A stretch of 64,000 bases of DNA from Pocillopora verrucosa. Its lineage: Eukaryota > Cnidaria > Anthozoa > Scleractinia > Pocilloporidae. The notes under the pieces were generated by a model. It did no database searches. It was not told the DNA's origin and was given only the letters and a program-made list of their open reading frames with translations. The DNA is taken from contig NC_089319.1 in the NCBI RefSeq assembly GCF_036669915.1, positions 19,403,885 through 19,467,884 on the forward strand, written 5' to 3'. Every line of letters begins with the position of its first letter. Positions within the stretch are counted from its first letter, which is position 1. A program made the translations under genes and the position numbers. Below, piece after piece: positions 12,701-24,700 of the stretch.

Positions 12701-15700
12701 TCAAGAGGAGGATGATGAAGATGATGAGTCTGATGGATATAAGGTATTTAGAAGCTCATCCACATTGTTTAAAACAATGTCAGCCTCCTTTTCTAGAAAT
12801 TTCTGGTTGCCAGCCCCACTAAGAACACCTATTGTTAGACCTAGCCCAGCAGAACGACCCATTGAGGTGTCGGCAATAGTGTCACCAACAATAACAGTTT
12901 GAGTTGGACAAACATTTAACTCTTCACAAATGCCCAAGGCAGTTTCAGGATTGGGTTTTGGTTTGATGTCTGTATCATCCCCACAAACAATTTTGTCAAT
13001 CATGCTCATGAGGCCTAACCTGTCAAGAGCTGACAGAGTGCCTTCTCGACTGTCAGTTGTACAGACTGCAGTCTTAACACCCTTTGCCCTCAGAGTTTCA
13101 AAAATTGCTGGGAGGTCACCCAGAGGCTCCAGGGTATCATGCCCACCACTGTCAAAATCTTTACAGCAGTTGCTAACCAGCTTCTGTGCTTTTGCTCTAT
13201 CTAAACCACTCTTGATTAACACTGTGACAAATGCTTGTCTGATTTCAGCAACAGTCGCATGGGCTAGCAAGCCTCCGTCAGAGTAGATGCGCTTCTTAGG
13301 ACAATAACCCACTTCTTCATACATTTTATCAGCCAGATCAAGACCAGTTGCCTCTTCCAGTTCCTGCACATGACTCTCCATCCAAGGAATCCACACATTA
13401 TTCAGATCTATCAGAGTACCATCTTTGTCAAATATCACAAGGGAAGGGTCCATTGAGTCTGGGAAAGATGATCCACTGCTTTGGCCATCACCAGCAAGGG
13501 ATGAGAAACCTGCTGAACAGCCACCACGTCGAGGGAGCTGAGGTCTAGCCCAGGGGGCATTTCCTACAGGAGCCAAGTGATATTAGCAACACAAAAGGGG
13601 GGAAGGGGGAGACAGTGACTAGCAAACCTAACATGTCAATCATATCTTGGTAAGTGTAGGCGATGTGATCATTTCTGAAAGATTCTTGAGAGATTAGGAT
13701 TTCTTTGCATGTAGCAAAGTAGCAAAGTAGCTAAATTGTTTTTACACCATGGAACCATAATTTGCTTACACAAACAACACTTCACAACTACTTTATTAAA
13801 AAAAAAACGAACAAACCAAAGTGAAGCCGGTTCTCAAGCTAACTTTTGCCAAACTTTAAATAACATTGTAACTTTTCTCAGTTTCTTTTTGTTCTTAAAT
13901 AATAAAAAACCTTCTGGTAGCTTTTTGCAAGAAAACAATTTCAAGGGAATCTGTTTTTGGTGGAGTGTTTGTCTAGTTTGAAGATTGTGACTTAAGACAT
14001 GCCCTCTTTCAAAGACAGGAAAGTTACACCAGAGGTAGAAAAAATTATTGAAAACTTTTGACAAGGGTTATAAAATTTCTAAAAAACAAGACATAGCTTA
14101 CTGTCATCTTGAGGAATCATGCCACTATCAATCAAGAATATGGCAGTTCCTACAATTAATGTAATCCTTTGGATACCTGTTATTCTAGGACCCTGGTTCC
14201 AGAGGTCTTTGTCAATAAATGCTTTTTTCACTGCCGATGTTCGAATGGTTTGCTCTGGGGCAGCTGGAGGGCCATAAAGCTTGTTGTTATCAAACCCATC
14301 AGCACTTCGCCTGTTGACAATTACATATCAGCACCACATAACATCAGGCCTTTGACAAGCAAAGCTTGTAGGCCTTTGCACACAACTACAGTAAACTAAA
14401 GCTTTAATATAACAACCTCGCTTGCTGTATTGAACACTATTTAGAAACACCACATGACTACTATCGCTTTCAAGATAATGTGACATTTAAATGCCAAATG
14501 TAAATTCTCATGCTAAAATCTTTGAAACTTTAGAACAAGCATCACTTTAAATTCTGAGAAGGAACATTGAAATGTCTCTCTTTTCTTTTCTTTTTTTGGA
14601 CTGTGAGGAGGTGGTTATATCAGAAGACTGATCATTATAACACTTACCTTATAATTCAATTTATACAAGAATTCATTTACAATTCATTTAGTGCTACCAA
14701 GGTTAGATTACAACAGTTCATACTTTAAAACCAAGTTACACAGCCAGAAACTTAAAACTCAAAACATTGTCACATAGTTGAGAAAGACCACCTGTTTTTG
14801 TTTTTTTACAACTTTTGAATGACTTTGTATCATGGCTAAACATTCCAATATTTTGGGAAAACAATATCAGAAATTGTTAGGTTTGGATTCAGCCTTGCAT
14901 CCAAACAAATGGCCCTTGTATTAAAATAATGATAATACACAAATAGAAAGCTAAAAAAACCAAAACAAAATTGAAAACAGCTTAACCTTTCAGAATCTAC
15001 CATTTCTGCTTTGAGAAACATATTTAATCTGTTCCAGTGAAAGTAGAGATCAAAGTTCTGAATTTCTTCTCAAATTCCACAAAAATTTAAAAAATTGATT
15101 GAAATTAAAAGTGACCACTAATGCTGTGTGTCGATCTACTACCAATTAACTTCTTTTTTTTAAGCCACTTCAACTTAAATCTTTTTTTAAGCCACTTCAA
15201 CTTAAACTTTTTCCAGTGTTGAGACTAGGCTGCACAAATTTGCAAACTATATGCTTGACAATCCACAAAATCTTGTGATAGCACTCATTTGGTTTCACAT
15301 TGTGGGCCAATTGTGTCCTATCAATTCTTCTGAAAAATTTAGTTTTCTTTCTAACTAAAGAGTTGTTTGATATTTGTCATATCAAGTTTCTTTTCATCAT
15401 GAAACCAAAAAAAAATTTTAAAAGGATTTTGTATGCCCAGAACAACTATACAACATTTGTGCCAGTCGTCTGGGCCTACAGAGAACTCTGATTTTCTCCA
15501 CTGAGGATCTTGACCAGGAAGGAATTGAAACATACCTTGGTTTACCTAGGATAAAGTTCCAAAGTGAAAATGTTTGTGAGAGAATGTCATTGATGGAACC
15601 AATCATTTAAACAGAGTTTAAAAGAAATTCAGTCAGTTGCAATGTGTCTTGTGCCCAATTGTTTACTTTGCCCTAGAGTCATTTCAGACATTGGCTAGTT

Positions 15701-16715
15701 TTATGTAAGTAAAAGTGTTACTGCACTAGAAATAAAAGTTGTCAGAAGTTATTGTCAAAGTCACTATAAGTAGTTGTATCCAAATTTGTTACATTGTAAA
15801 AAGATGTTTGAAGATTAACATGAATAATTAACTAAAGGTGATTAATTCTTAATTACATGTACTTGTAACTATGTTCAAAATTAAGTGGTCTAGAGTTCAC
15901 ACTGGATAAAATATGTAAAGCTGGACGATCTCAAGGTAATCAATCAATAAAAATGCAAAGTTCCCCTCTCCCCTTTTGTGTCTCATTAGGGAAAAAAGGA
16001 AAAAAAGGAACAAACAAAAAAGAACAAAAACAAGACCACCATGTCACACTGATCATTCAAGGCACAATCCTCGTGACTTCAACTTTGAGAAGGCCTTGAT
16101 GTGCCCCTTTACACTGACCCTAAGAAGCAGAATAACGAAGAGCCAACACTGCTCAATTACTGTATATCATCAAACAAATCAACATTGAGCATTAACTATA
16201 ACTTACTGAGAAGCTTGTGCCACAAGAACAACCTGTCCTTCATTGTCTATACCAAATCCAAGTCTCTCATTCCACACCCCAAGAGCTGATATCCCTGCAA
16301 AATTCAAGAACAACATTCTCATCACAAGGAAAGATGCAAATTTATTAAACAGATAGAACAAACTTTTCTTATGAAACTCAATGGGAGGATTACAATTTTC
16401 CAGCTTGGAGTCTTAATTCAACCTCAAGGTTTCCACTTTAAAATTTAGAGATTCCATAACCTTTCCATCAGAAGTTGCTTTGTAAATACCGTAAAAATAT
16501 AATTTCCTAATGTACTTCTTGCTTTGTTGTTTACAGAAACTCAAATTCCTTCTAATGTGTAGGCTTCTCGCAAAACATACTCCAACAATATCTCTTGCCA
16601 CACTTTAAACCCTGTTCTTACCTTTAAAGGAAGTTTGACTCTTAAAATGGATCTGTCTTATACATCTTCTTTGAAGTAGCCCAAAAACTTTCCTTGCCTG
16701 TCTATTTAATGCCAT
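12701..16715 (-). CDS. HAD-family phosphatase with mitochondrial-type N-terminal extension
   Basis: Coding exons, 5' to 3': 16715-16622, 16294-16207, 14310-14102, 13563-12701; all GT-AG and phase-consistent, giving 417 residues. Residues 168-410 form a phosphoglycolate-phosphatase-like HAD domain: motif I DKDGT (176-180, nucleophile D176 and acid/base D178), motif II in VCTTDS, motif III lysine in DIKPKPNPE, and motif IV GDTIADTSMG. The N-terminus (MALNRQARKVFGLLQRRC) is basic and amphipathic like a mitochondrial presequence. Next comes an unrecognised segment of about 100 residues containing a short hydrophobic stretch at 110-121 (ITLIVGTAIFLI). The HAD exon alone could be read from an internal methionine, but the acceptor at 13564 and the phase match support the join. 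The tail is poly-serine. The substrate is unknown; the gph-like fold suggests a small phosphate monoester. Confidence 0.8.
15147..15207. repeat. Two-unit tandem duplication
   Basis: The segment TTTTTTTAAGCCACTTCAAC followed by TTAAA occurs twice head-to-tail with a period of about 31 bp, inside an intron of the HAD gene. Confidence 0.7.
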
Positions 16716-18090
16716 TTTACAGAAGGGAAATGCTTAAGCTGCAAACCACAATCAGAAATAAACTATGAGAAAGAAGGTACAATGATTTTTCCCTTTATCA
16801 CAATCAGTGAAACATTGGATATAGCACTAATTAAATGGCAATTGTCGTTGTCACCACAACACAGATAAATAACACCAAAATAGTGATAATCAATATTTTG
16901 GTTGTTTGCACATCTCAAAAGAATAATTGGATTAATTTCTCTTTGAGGAATTGAAGTCATCATGTTGTCATGATTTAAAAGTTTGTGCAGGTTTTTCACC
17001 CTGGTGGATACCAATTTAAGTATAACATAACTCCTGAAAATTTTGGCATTGCAATTTTGATCTTGAACTGATATTATCAGTGTTTATGCACTTTGATTTA
17101 ACTTCATAACAGATATTACTGAACACTTAAGAGGTTTTACAGGTTAATTTTTCTAGTGGAGAGCACTTAAGGCATATCATATTTCTTCCTCATGCAGGCA
17201 ACAATGTGTAAGAGCCTGAAAACAATTCATGACTTTTTTAGTCAACTCTAGTACTGGGGTGTAGATGGTACTCTCTAGACTATATGGTATACAGAACTTT
17301 CAAACTTCCAATTTTTTTTAACTTTTTTATTTCCTTGCCCAAATCCGGTTCCGGCCATATGCATATTTTGAGTGTCAACAAAATTACCGGTAAAACCGCA
17401 TACCATTTTCACGGACGAATATTGTCCATGAATATTTAACCTTAAGGTTATCTCCGTTTCTCTAAAGATTCAAGAACCCTCTGACGAGTTAATTGCGAAA
17501 ATTCTTTACACGGGATATAAAATTTGTGAAACTCTCACCAGTTATCAATCTGGGCGGATAACTTAGTTAAGCGAAAGTGCAAGCGATAACGCTATTTAAA
17601 ATATTCTACCGGCAAGAGGGCTGATCGATAGTTATCTTTAGAAGTGTCGGCCGACAAAATTCGAAATTCTCCGACTAGAGAAAACACATTTATTAAACGA
17701 ACATTTCGCCTTCGCTATCTCGCCTAACTATAGATCGTAAAAATTTCACTGTAAGCTATCGATGAACGATTTCCAAGTAACAGGGCAACAACTGAGGCTA
17801 ATATATATCAAGAGAGTCAATGTAGTTTTCCAGAAACAAAACAGTGTAAAAATCCAGGAAACAAAGAAGTTGTTACAGAAGTTCATATTTTTTAAAACGC
17901 GAAGTTAAACAGTAGAAAGATCATGCCACATTTCTTAAGATAACTTGGGCTTTACCATCGAGTCCAGGATAACAAAAATCGCGGCGGACCGGCCTAACAC
18001 TACCGCAAAAATTTCAACGAAATTCCGAATTTTACCCAACACTCAAGCAAAACATTGTAGAAACTAAAGATGTGATTCAAATGACATTAC

Positions 18091-18235
18091 CTTGTATACA
18101 ATCTCTCGAGGAAAGGACGGTGACCGCTTAAATTCGTTATTCCGGTGTTACGTCTGGAGGAAAACCCTTACTAGACTTTCCGCCATGAAAGTACTATTAA
18201 ATTGTGGGGAGCGCCAGTTTATATAGTAAGAGTGA
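18091..18235 (-). promoter_or_regulatory. TATA-type promoter and non-coding exon 1 of the HAD gene
   Basis: On the minus strand a TATA-like ACTATATAAAC at about 18220-18230 is followed within about 40 bp by ATGGCGGAAAG (18186), which opens a 12-codon upstream ORF. A donor TACAAG|GTAATG at 18091 ends the exon. The acceptor TTTGCAG at 16739 precedes the main ATG by 23 bases. Two CACGTG E-boxes and a TTCCGG ETS-like site lie just upstream (18238-18345). Confidence 0.5.
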
Positions 18236-19839
18236 TCACGTGTTCTATTTCGTCATAACAACTGGTTCATCCCGTTTTTAAGGGAAATTACGCACCAATT
18301 ATAGAAATCTCGCAGTCGCGTGATTTTACTTTTCACGTGCTTCCGGTGATGTGTGTTACCGCGTGTAACGCAATAGTTTTGTCATTCAACTAGAGCATTT
18401 CAATCGGCGGTCTATCTGTTTTCTGCCTTTGAAAACTGGCTTGCCTTTAAATCAACAATGCCTCTGCTGATAATTGCATATTTTGAAACGTTGGTAAAAA
18501 AACAGTAATGACGCGGACCCTTCTGTGTTACTTGTAGCCGCTTTTTTCCCTTGGAGGATCCTGGCCTTTCAAGGTTTAGTTCTTTTATCTCCGTTTTTCT
18601 CCAACATCAAAAAAATAGCTTGTGAAAAATAGGCTTTTAGTGTGATCAGCAGAGACACAGGGTTTCCATCGCGTTGCCGCGAGATCTCCAATATCATCCG
18701 CATCTTCAGTACGGCGTTCATTACATATTGCATAATATATAGTTTCTATTGGTGAAAGGTTCCACAGTGACTTCAAACATGTGCTAGAACGCGTGACAAG
18801 GAAATGCAAGTACGATCTTTTTTCTGGGGAGATTCGAAAGTGTGTTAAAACCATTTATTCTCGGTGTCAGGAAAACAATTTCGTTAAATCTGGGACCAAT
18901 TTTGATTTCACTATATTATAAACGTGACAAAAGGCCGGTTTAAAGACAACATTTGCCCGAAGATCGTGAGCGTCATCGCTTTTGACCTTGGTCATAATTC
19001 AGAAATGGATTTTATGATAATTTGTACCTCTGTGTAATGTTCAAAGGATAAATATGACGTAACAGTTTCTTTCCGAATTGTTGTTCTCATTTCATACTGA
19101 CTACACGAGATCCTACCCGTTCCAGTGTTCCACGAGTTCCAGATGGTGAACCTTGCGTGGTCGGCGCACAAGACTTGGAAAGGAAATAGGGAAGACTTGG
19201 CTTGATGGAAATGCAATAGTTCAAGTTAACTGTACCTAATTTTTTCTGGCTGTTCGGTTTTTGACCAAGATATCAGGAACTGAGACATCCAGTGAATAAA
19301 AAGGCATAGAGGGCTTAGAAAAAATATCTCCTAGTTTTCCCGTTACCTCGCACGGCTTTAAAACTCGATTCACCTCAACTCCTTACTTTGTTTCGCTTTC
19401 GTTCAGTCGTTGGAAGATTTACAATTCCTGGATAAAGCCACGGAGACTATTCTCTTGTATCACGCAAATTGTGGCAACATCATAATGCACTAACCTGTAA
19501 TTAGATAATGGCGTAATATGTGACTAACGCAGTCTATGGCTGTACGATTTTACGCCACTATCTACGTCGGTGTACATACTGTAAGATTTCAAGCTGTTAA
19601 CTAACGGCGTAAAATCTCTCAGTATGTATATACACACTGGAAGAAATAACGCCGTTAGTTAATGGCGTAAAATCTTACAGTATGCATATTTCACTGACTG
19701 AATAAACATTACGTCGTTAATTGCGGCGTAAAATCTTACAGTGAGTATATGCTACCGAATGAATGAAATTACGCCGTTAGTTGCAGCAGAGTTCATGTAA
19801 ATAATCATTTATTTATCTATTAAGGCCTTAGAAATACAA
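18236..19839. other. Intergenic region between the HAD gene and MINPP1
   Basis: Apart from the palindrome-rich repeat cluster at 19505-19795, no gene, SINE or miniature element was recognised. Confidence 0.5.
19505..19795. repeat. Palindrome-rich tandem repeat cluster downstream of MINPP1
   Basis: The motif GGCGTAAAATCTTACAG recurs at about 19606 (variant), 19663 and 19730, usually preceded by ACGCCGTTAGTTAA-type sequence and spaced by 55-70 bp. Inverted forms (GATTTTACGCC near 19546, CATACTGTAAGATTT near 19573) sit at the left, so the block can fold into several hairpins. It ends about 45 bp from the MINPP1 stop codon and may lie in its 3' UTR. Confidence 0.7.
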
Positions 19840-21306
19840 TTAATCTCTAGGTCGAGTTCCCTTATTAGCATTGCACTTACTATGTATATTACAAACTGTG
19901 TTGATGTCACAGTTATCCTTAATATGCGAGTAAAAAGACACAAACTTTTCAAGACTGCAGTACATTTTTCCTTCACAGGCCGGCATTGCGACCACCGCTT
20001 CGTTTACTAGAAGCTGTATTTTTATATGAGATTCCTGAAATGTCCCATTCCTGTCAGTGCTAACGGATTGTTGACACTGTCCGATGCAATCATTCTTTTC
20101 TTTTGCATCTCTTTTCGCACCGTCACGATTACAATTATAAAGCACAAAGGCAACATTTGCCGACATGGGTACTACATCTGAAATGCGAAAAGTACGGTTG
20201 GCCTGTTCGTTAAAATTGTCCGCTCGGGGTGGTACTGAGTCATTGTAGAGTCCAAGCATAGTGAAGAGAGGTATCACAGTTCCCGTATGCGCAAATCGGA
20301 AAATACCGTGAGGTTTCCCATTCTTGAGGAATCTTTCAATGCTATCTGTAATCTCCGCATAGAGAGGGCAAGCCATATTGTAGTTAATTTTACGCCCGTA
20401 GCTTCGGTCCCAGTAAAGTTTCAAGTCGTTCAGATACTCCAAAACTTTAAATTCTTCGTCTTCGAACACTGAGCACCAGCTGCTATCAGCGCTGTCAGTC
20501 TGAACCCCAAATGCGCACATCAAAAACATTTCCACAGCATCCTCAGGACGAAGGGAATACTTTCCGCTTAGTCGCAACCTTTTTACGATTTTACGCGAAA
20601 CTTTTCGCATTTCTGGACCGTTCATAAATTTTCGGTATTCCGATTGAGATCTTTTCCTCGCTGTAATCTTCTGCCATCTTGGACAAGCTTCAAAAATTCG
20701 TAGAACAATGTCGTCGTTGTAAGAACCTGAAAACTGCACCGCTACTGGACGAAATTTCATGCTTCCTAAATGTCCTTTTCCCTCAAAAAGGCCTTGAGCG
20801 AAAGCTACCGCACTCTGACTTGATCGCAGTTTGTCGGTGGCGATAAAGCTGTAGTTAGTATTGGAATAGCCGTGTTTTAAGATCCCGCGGAATTTAGAGA
20901 GGAAACGCCTTGCCATGGAGTACATCTCTTCTGTTCCTAGTTCGGACATCTCTTTGCTAGCCGAATTTATGATATCGGGCGGGAAACTCCAGGGAAGTGA
21001 CAGGCCTTTGTAGTGAAAGGTGGAATTATTAGGGAAGAATCTATTTATCTTTTCAAGCAATTTTTTCGCTTTCTTGATTCGAGAGCCTCCCGGGTATCTG
21101 GAGCCATGGCGAATCACCATGTTGATATGTATTGGTTCGCATCTCGGAGGCCTCTCTATTGGCCTGCTGCTAAAATGATACGGCGTTTTGTCGCTGAAAA
21201 GATACTTTTTAGGAGGCGAGTTTAACGCCGAGCCATAATCTAAACGTAGCATGAGTAGAAGAGCAAGAATCACCCTCAACAAGACCTCGGCAGATGTAGT
21301 TGCCAT
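19840..21306 (-). CDS. MINPP1: Multiple inositol polyphosphate phosphatase 1-like, intronless
   Basis: A histidine-phosphatase superfamily enzyme of the MINPP type, which hydrolyses phosphates from InsP6 and InsP5 in the secretory pathway. The reading frame opens at 21369, but the start at 21306 is preferred: it gives 488 residues, close to the vertebrate length, and puts a signal peptide first (MATTSAEVLLRVILALLLML). The catalytic RHGSRYPGG lies at residues 66-74 with H67 as the nucleophile. The second motif, usually HAE in MINPPs, reads HTG here (FRFAHTGTVIPL, H340). Several NxS/T sequons are present (e.g. NNST, NYS, NRT, NGT). The C-terminus (TRPRD) lacks an SDEL-type ER-retention signal. 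There are no introns, unlike most neighbours. The enzyme may be secreted; altered or lost activity is possible. Confidence 0.87.
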   Translation of the reverse strand: MATTSAEVLLRVILALLLMLRLDYGSALNSPPKKYLFSDKTPYHFSSRPIERPPRCEPIHINMVIRHGSRYPGGSRIKKAKKLLEKINRFFPNNSTFHYKGLSLPWSFPPDIINSASKEMSELGTEEMYSMARRFLSKFRGILKHGYSNTNYSFIATDKLRSSQSAVAFAQGLFEGKGHLGSMKFRPVAVQFSGSYNDDIVLRIFEACPRWQKITARKRSQSEYRKFMNGPEMRKVSRKIVKRLRLSGKYSLRPEDAVEMFLMCAFGVQTDSADSSWCSVFEDEEFKVLEYLNDLKLYWDRSYGRKINYNMACPLYAEITDSIERFLKNGKPHGIFRFAHTGTVIPLFTMLGLYNDSVPPRADNFNEQANRTFRISDVVPMSANVAFVLYNCNRDGAKRDAKEKNDCIGQCQQSVSTDRNGTFQESHIKIQLLVNEAVVAMPACEGKMYCSLEKFVSFYSHIKDNCDINTVCNIHSKCNANKGTRPRD

Positions 21307-21742
21307 ATTAAGACAGAAGATTCTATGTGCGTGCTGCGCTGGTCGAGGATCAAGTTTATCTTTCATCATGTCACTATGAGAGGTTGCGTGACCAAATACT
21401 AAGCCGCCTAGCCGAGTTAAGCTTATTCACACCCCTCTAGGCGGGATAGGCAAGACTGGTACTTAGTTGCCTACGTGTAGCCGTATCCTCCCCCCATGGT
21501 GAAACGGAGGAGCTTCCGAGTAAGGATCAACCCTCGAAACGTCAGCTTAGAAACTCTTTACGGTGACCAATTTAAGATTTCAAATCAGTGAATAATACTA
21601 AATAACCCTGATGGTGTCTTTTCTCCGCACGTTTGCCCCTCCCCACTAGTAGAGGGCATTAGTTTTGTCATTTTCGTGACTTTCACGGGTATTGAAAGCC
21701 TGGAACCGAAACTTGTGGCTTCACAGCGTCTGAATACTGAAA
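21307..21742. promoter_or_regulatory. Bidirectional promoter between MINPP1 and FKBP4
   Basis: The two genes are divergent, with start codons 436 bp apart (373 bp if the upstream in-frame MINPP1 ATG is used). The interval is GC-richer than its surroundings. No TATA box or clear heat-shock element was recognised. Confidence 0.5.
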
Positions 21743-24700
21743 ATGGCGGCAGAGAGTACCCCAATGAACTTGGATAACGAGAGCGATTCTGCAAAATATG
21801 GAGAAGATATCTCACCGGAGAAAGATGGCGGAGTGCGGAAAATCATTAAGGTGGCAGGTGGAGGTGGAGATAAGCCACCGATCGGAAGTAAAGTTAGGGT
21901 TTACTATTCCGGTAGATTCTTGACAGGCGAAGAGTTTGACTCAAACATCGGCAAAAAAGATCCGTTTGAATTTGAACATGGAAAAGGTATGATTAGCCTT
22001 TGATTTTTGGGTAGAAAGACGGGAAAATAGTGGAAAATATGATGTGATGTACGTAAATTTGTATAGGGAGGCTTTTATGTTGTTTTTTTTACAGATCTAT
22101 TAGTACGACCGTTGACATGTTTGCATGAATCTCATTAGGTGAAGACGTAGATGAGTTGATTTTATATTTATTTGATTGAGTCAAGTGGGTTAAAACACAT
22201 TACTTTTTGCTGGATATAGTTTAAGAGAAACCTTCGATGCAATAATTTGCTTATTTTTGCACATCAGGGAGACCAGGACGTGCATGCACTAAGCTTGCGA
22301 TTCTCGTCTTCACAACATTTTCATGTTACACTTAAATCTGCCTTTAATTTTTTTCACTTTCATTTTCTGATCTCATGTGAATAGCATCTGTCAGAGAGCG
22401 TGAAATCAGAAATTAAAAAAATGAGTTTTTGTTTAGTTATTATGTAACTGAATTAAAGAATAATTCATTGATGCACTTAGATAAGGACTTTTTCTACTAT
22501 ATCTACAAACAAAACATGTATCATGTTGTTTATTGTATAAAGGCCATGGGCCTTAAATGGTAAGAAAAGTCAAATTTAATCATGAATTAACCAGATAGTA
22601 TGGTGTGAAAGGTGAGTGTGTGTCCACAGCTTATTCACAATATTAAACACATGGGAAAACCCATTGTAATTTTACATGTTTGCATTTACAGCTTTTCTCA
22701 TGGCTGGAAGGTAAAAACATGTTCTTTAATTCAGCTTTTCACTACTCTTAGTTATGAAGAGACAATTGTATACACCTTACCAGAAAAAGGGATATGATAA
22801 AGGGAGATCCTAAACCCAAGCGGGACAGTCAATAAATTTGAAAGTAGAAGGGAAATAAAATTTCATAGGTGACCGGGTTATTGTATATTGTTTGGTCAAA
22901 TTAAATGCAAGGCTGGGAACTGTTCAGTTTTATAAAATAACTGTAATTCTAAGACGACCCTGATTGGTCAGAAACATTTCGTTTATTTCATTGGTAAACC
23001 CATAGTTATCAATCAATCAATCAATTATTTATTTTAACACATTTCATCCAGGAGCTAAGAACTTGTTCACAATATGAACATGTATGAATAAGATCTACAG
23101 TAATTACAGTTAACAAATAATATTGTCCATCTTAAAACAACTCAGTAAATATTTAAAAAACTAGAAATAAATACATAAAATATAAAAGGCTAAATCCTAA
23201 ACTAAAAAAAATCTAAAAGATAGCTAAAAACATGACATGAAGACTATAAGAAACATTCTAAAATGCTACAGTCTTGCAATTTACTTTAATTTGAAGTCAT
23301 TTGCATCCCTTGAAAGAGGTACTTGAGCAGGCAAACTGTTCCATAACTTAGTTAATAAATAAGAGAAAGAATTCTTTTTAAATTTAAGGCTAAAATTAAG
23401 TGATTCCAAAGTTCAGCCATCACCCCTTAGCTCATGCAGTGTATGCCAGAGGCTCGTGACTGACAAAAATTTTTTATGTTCTCCCAACATCCAGTGTGGG
23501 TTATTAGGTTGGTAAAGTGACAAAAAGTGCAGTCTGTTATTTAAATAATGTCCCACCCATTCAACAAAGTTTGTTTGAATCATGTAGCAAACTCTGAACG
23601 TGGAAATGAATCACACATCTAAACTTGTGACTAGTAAATAATACATTTGGTTCCACTTGCAAACAGGGAAATACCTAGAGTACGTATTTCTCTATTGATT
23701 TTTTGATTATGGTTTAATTTTTTTCTTAAGTAAAATGAAGTGAAAATAGCCAAACAAAGATGGCAGACCAGGCAGGGGTTTTGGCCAGCTGTTAGCTCAC
23801 ATTGATGGCTGAGATACGATTAAAGCAAAGATGTGACACTTGACGTTGGTTATTTTGATTTTCCTTCAGTTTAACACAACAGCAACACAACATTGACAAA
23901 TCAAAAAACTTTTTTGCTCTTCAGGGGTTGTGATCAGGGGATGGGACATTGCTATAGCAACAATGGAAGTTAATGAGACCAGCCTCATTACAATCAAACC
24001 AGAATATGCTTATGGGACAGAAGGAAGTGGAACCAAAATCCCTCCAGATGCTTGTTTACAGTTTGAGATTACTTTGGTTGAATGGAAAGGAGAAGATATC
24101 ACAAAAGATGGACATGTAACGAAGATTGTGTTAGAAAAAGGCGAGGGCTACGTCTGTCCAAACACTGGTGCACTCTGTGAAGGTCAGCATTTATAATAGG
24201 AGGCTTAAAGTCAATTTTAAACTCATGAGGTTGTTCCTTTAACCATTTTTTCCCCAAGATCTCAAGATCAATTCTCCTTTCTATCCAACATATATTTCTT
24301 TTAAGTCCAGCTCTGAGAATTTGGTGTTAGGTAAAAAGCATATCCCCTGCTTCACTGTTCTATTGGACAATGTATTGATATTATAAGGGGAAATTACTTT
24401 TTGATTGTTCTTTGGAAAGAAGGGGTTAAATGTTTTTGAATTGTTCTTGTTGGTAGTATGGTGCAGGTTTTCTCAATTTTAAGTTCAAAGTGGCTTTAAA
24501 AGCAACTTGTTAAGGGTTCAAATTAAAAAATGGCATGCCAACTGAGAGGTAGAGATGGACAGGGGTTTGTTAATTTTAAGAGAGTGACTGTAGAAGAACC
24601 ACAGATAAAGACAAATGGGTGCTCTTGACCCTTAGGAGTGACCAGCATCTGATTTCTCCTCACAATATCACCCCTTAATCACACATTAAGGTCACAAGAA

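Noticed and set aside
18091..18186. ATG at 18186 as start of the HAD protein
   Set aside because: The frame stops after 12 codons. The ATG at 16715 in the next exon splices in phase to all following exons.
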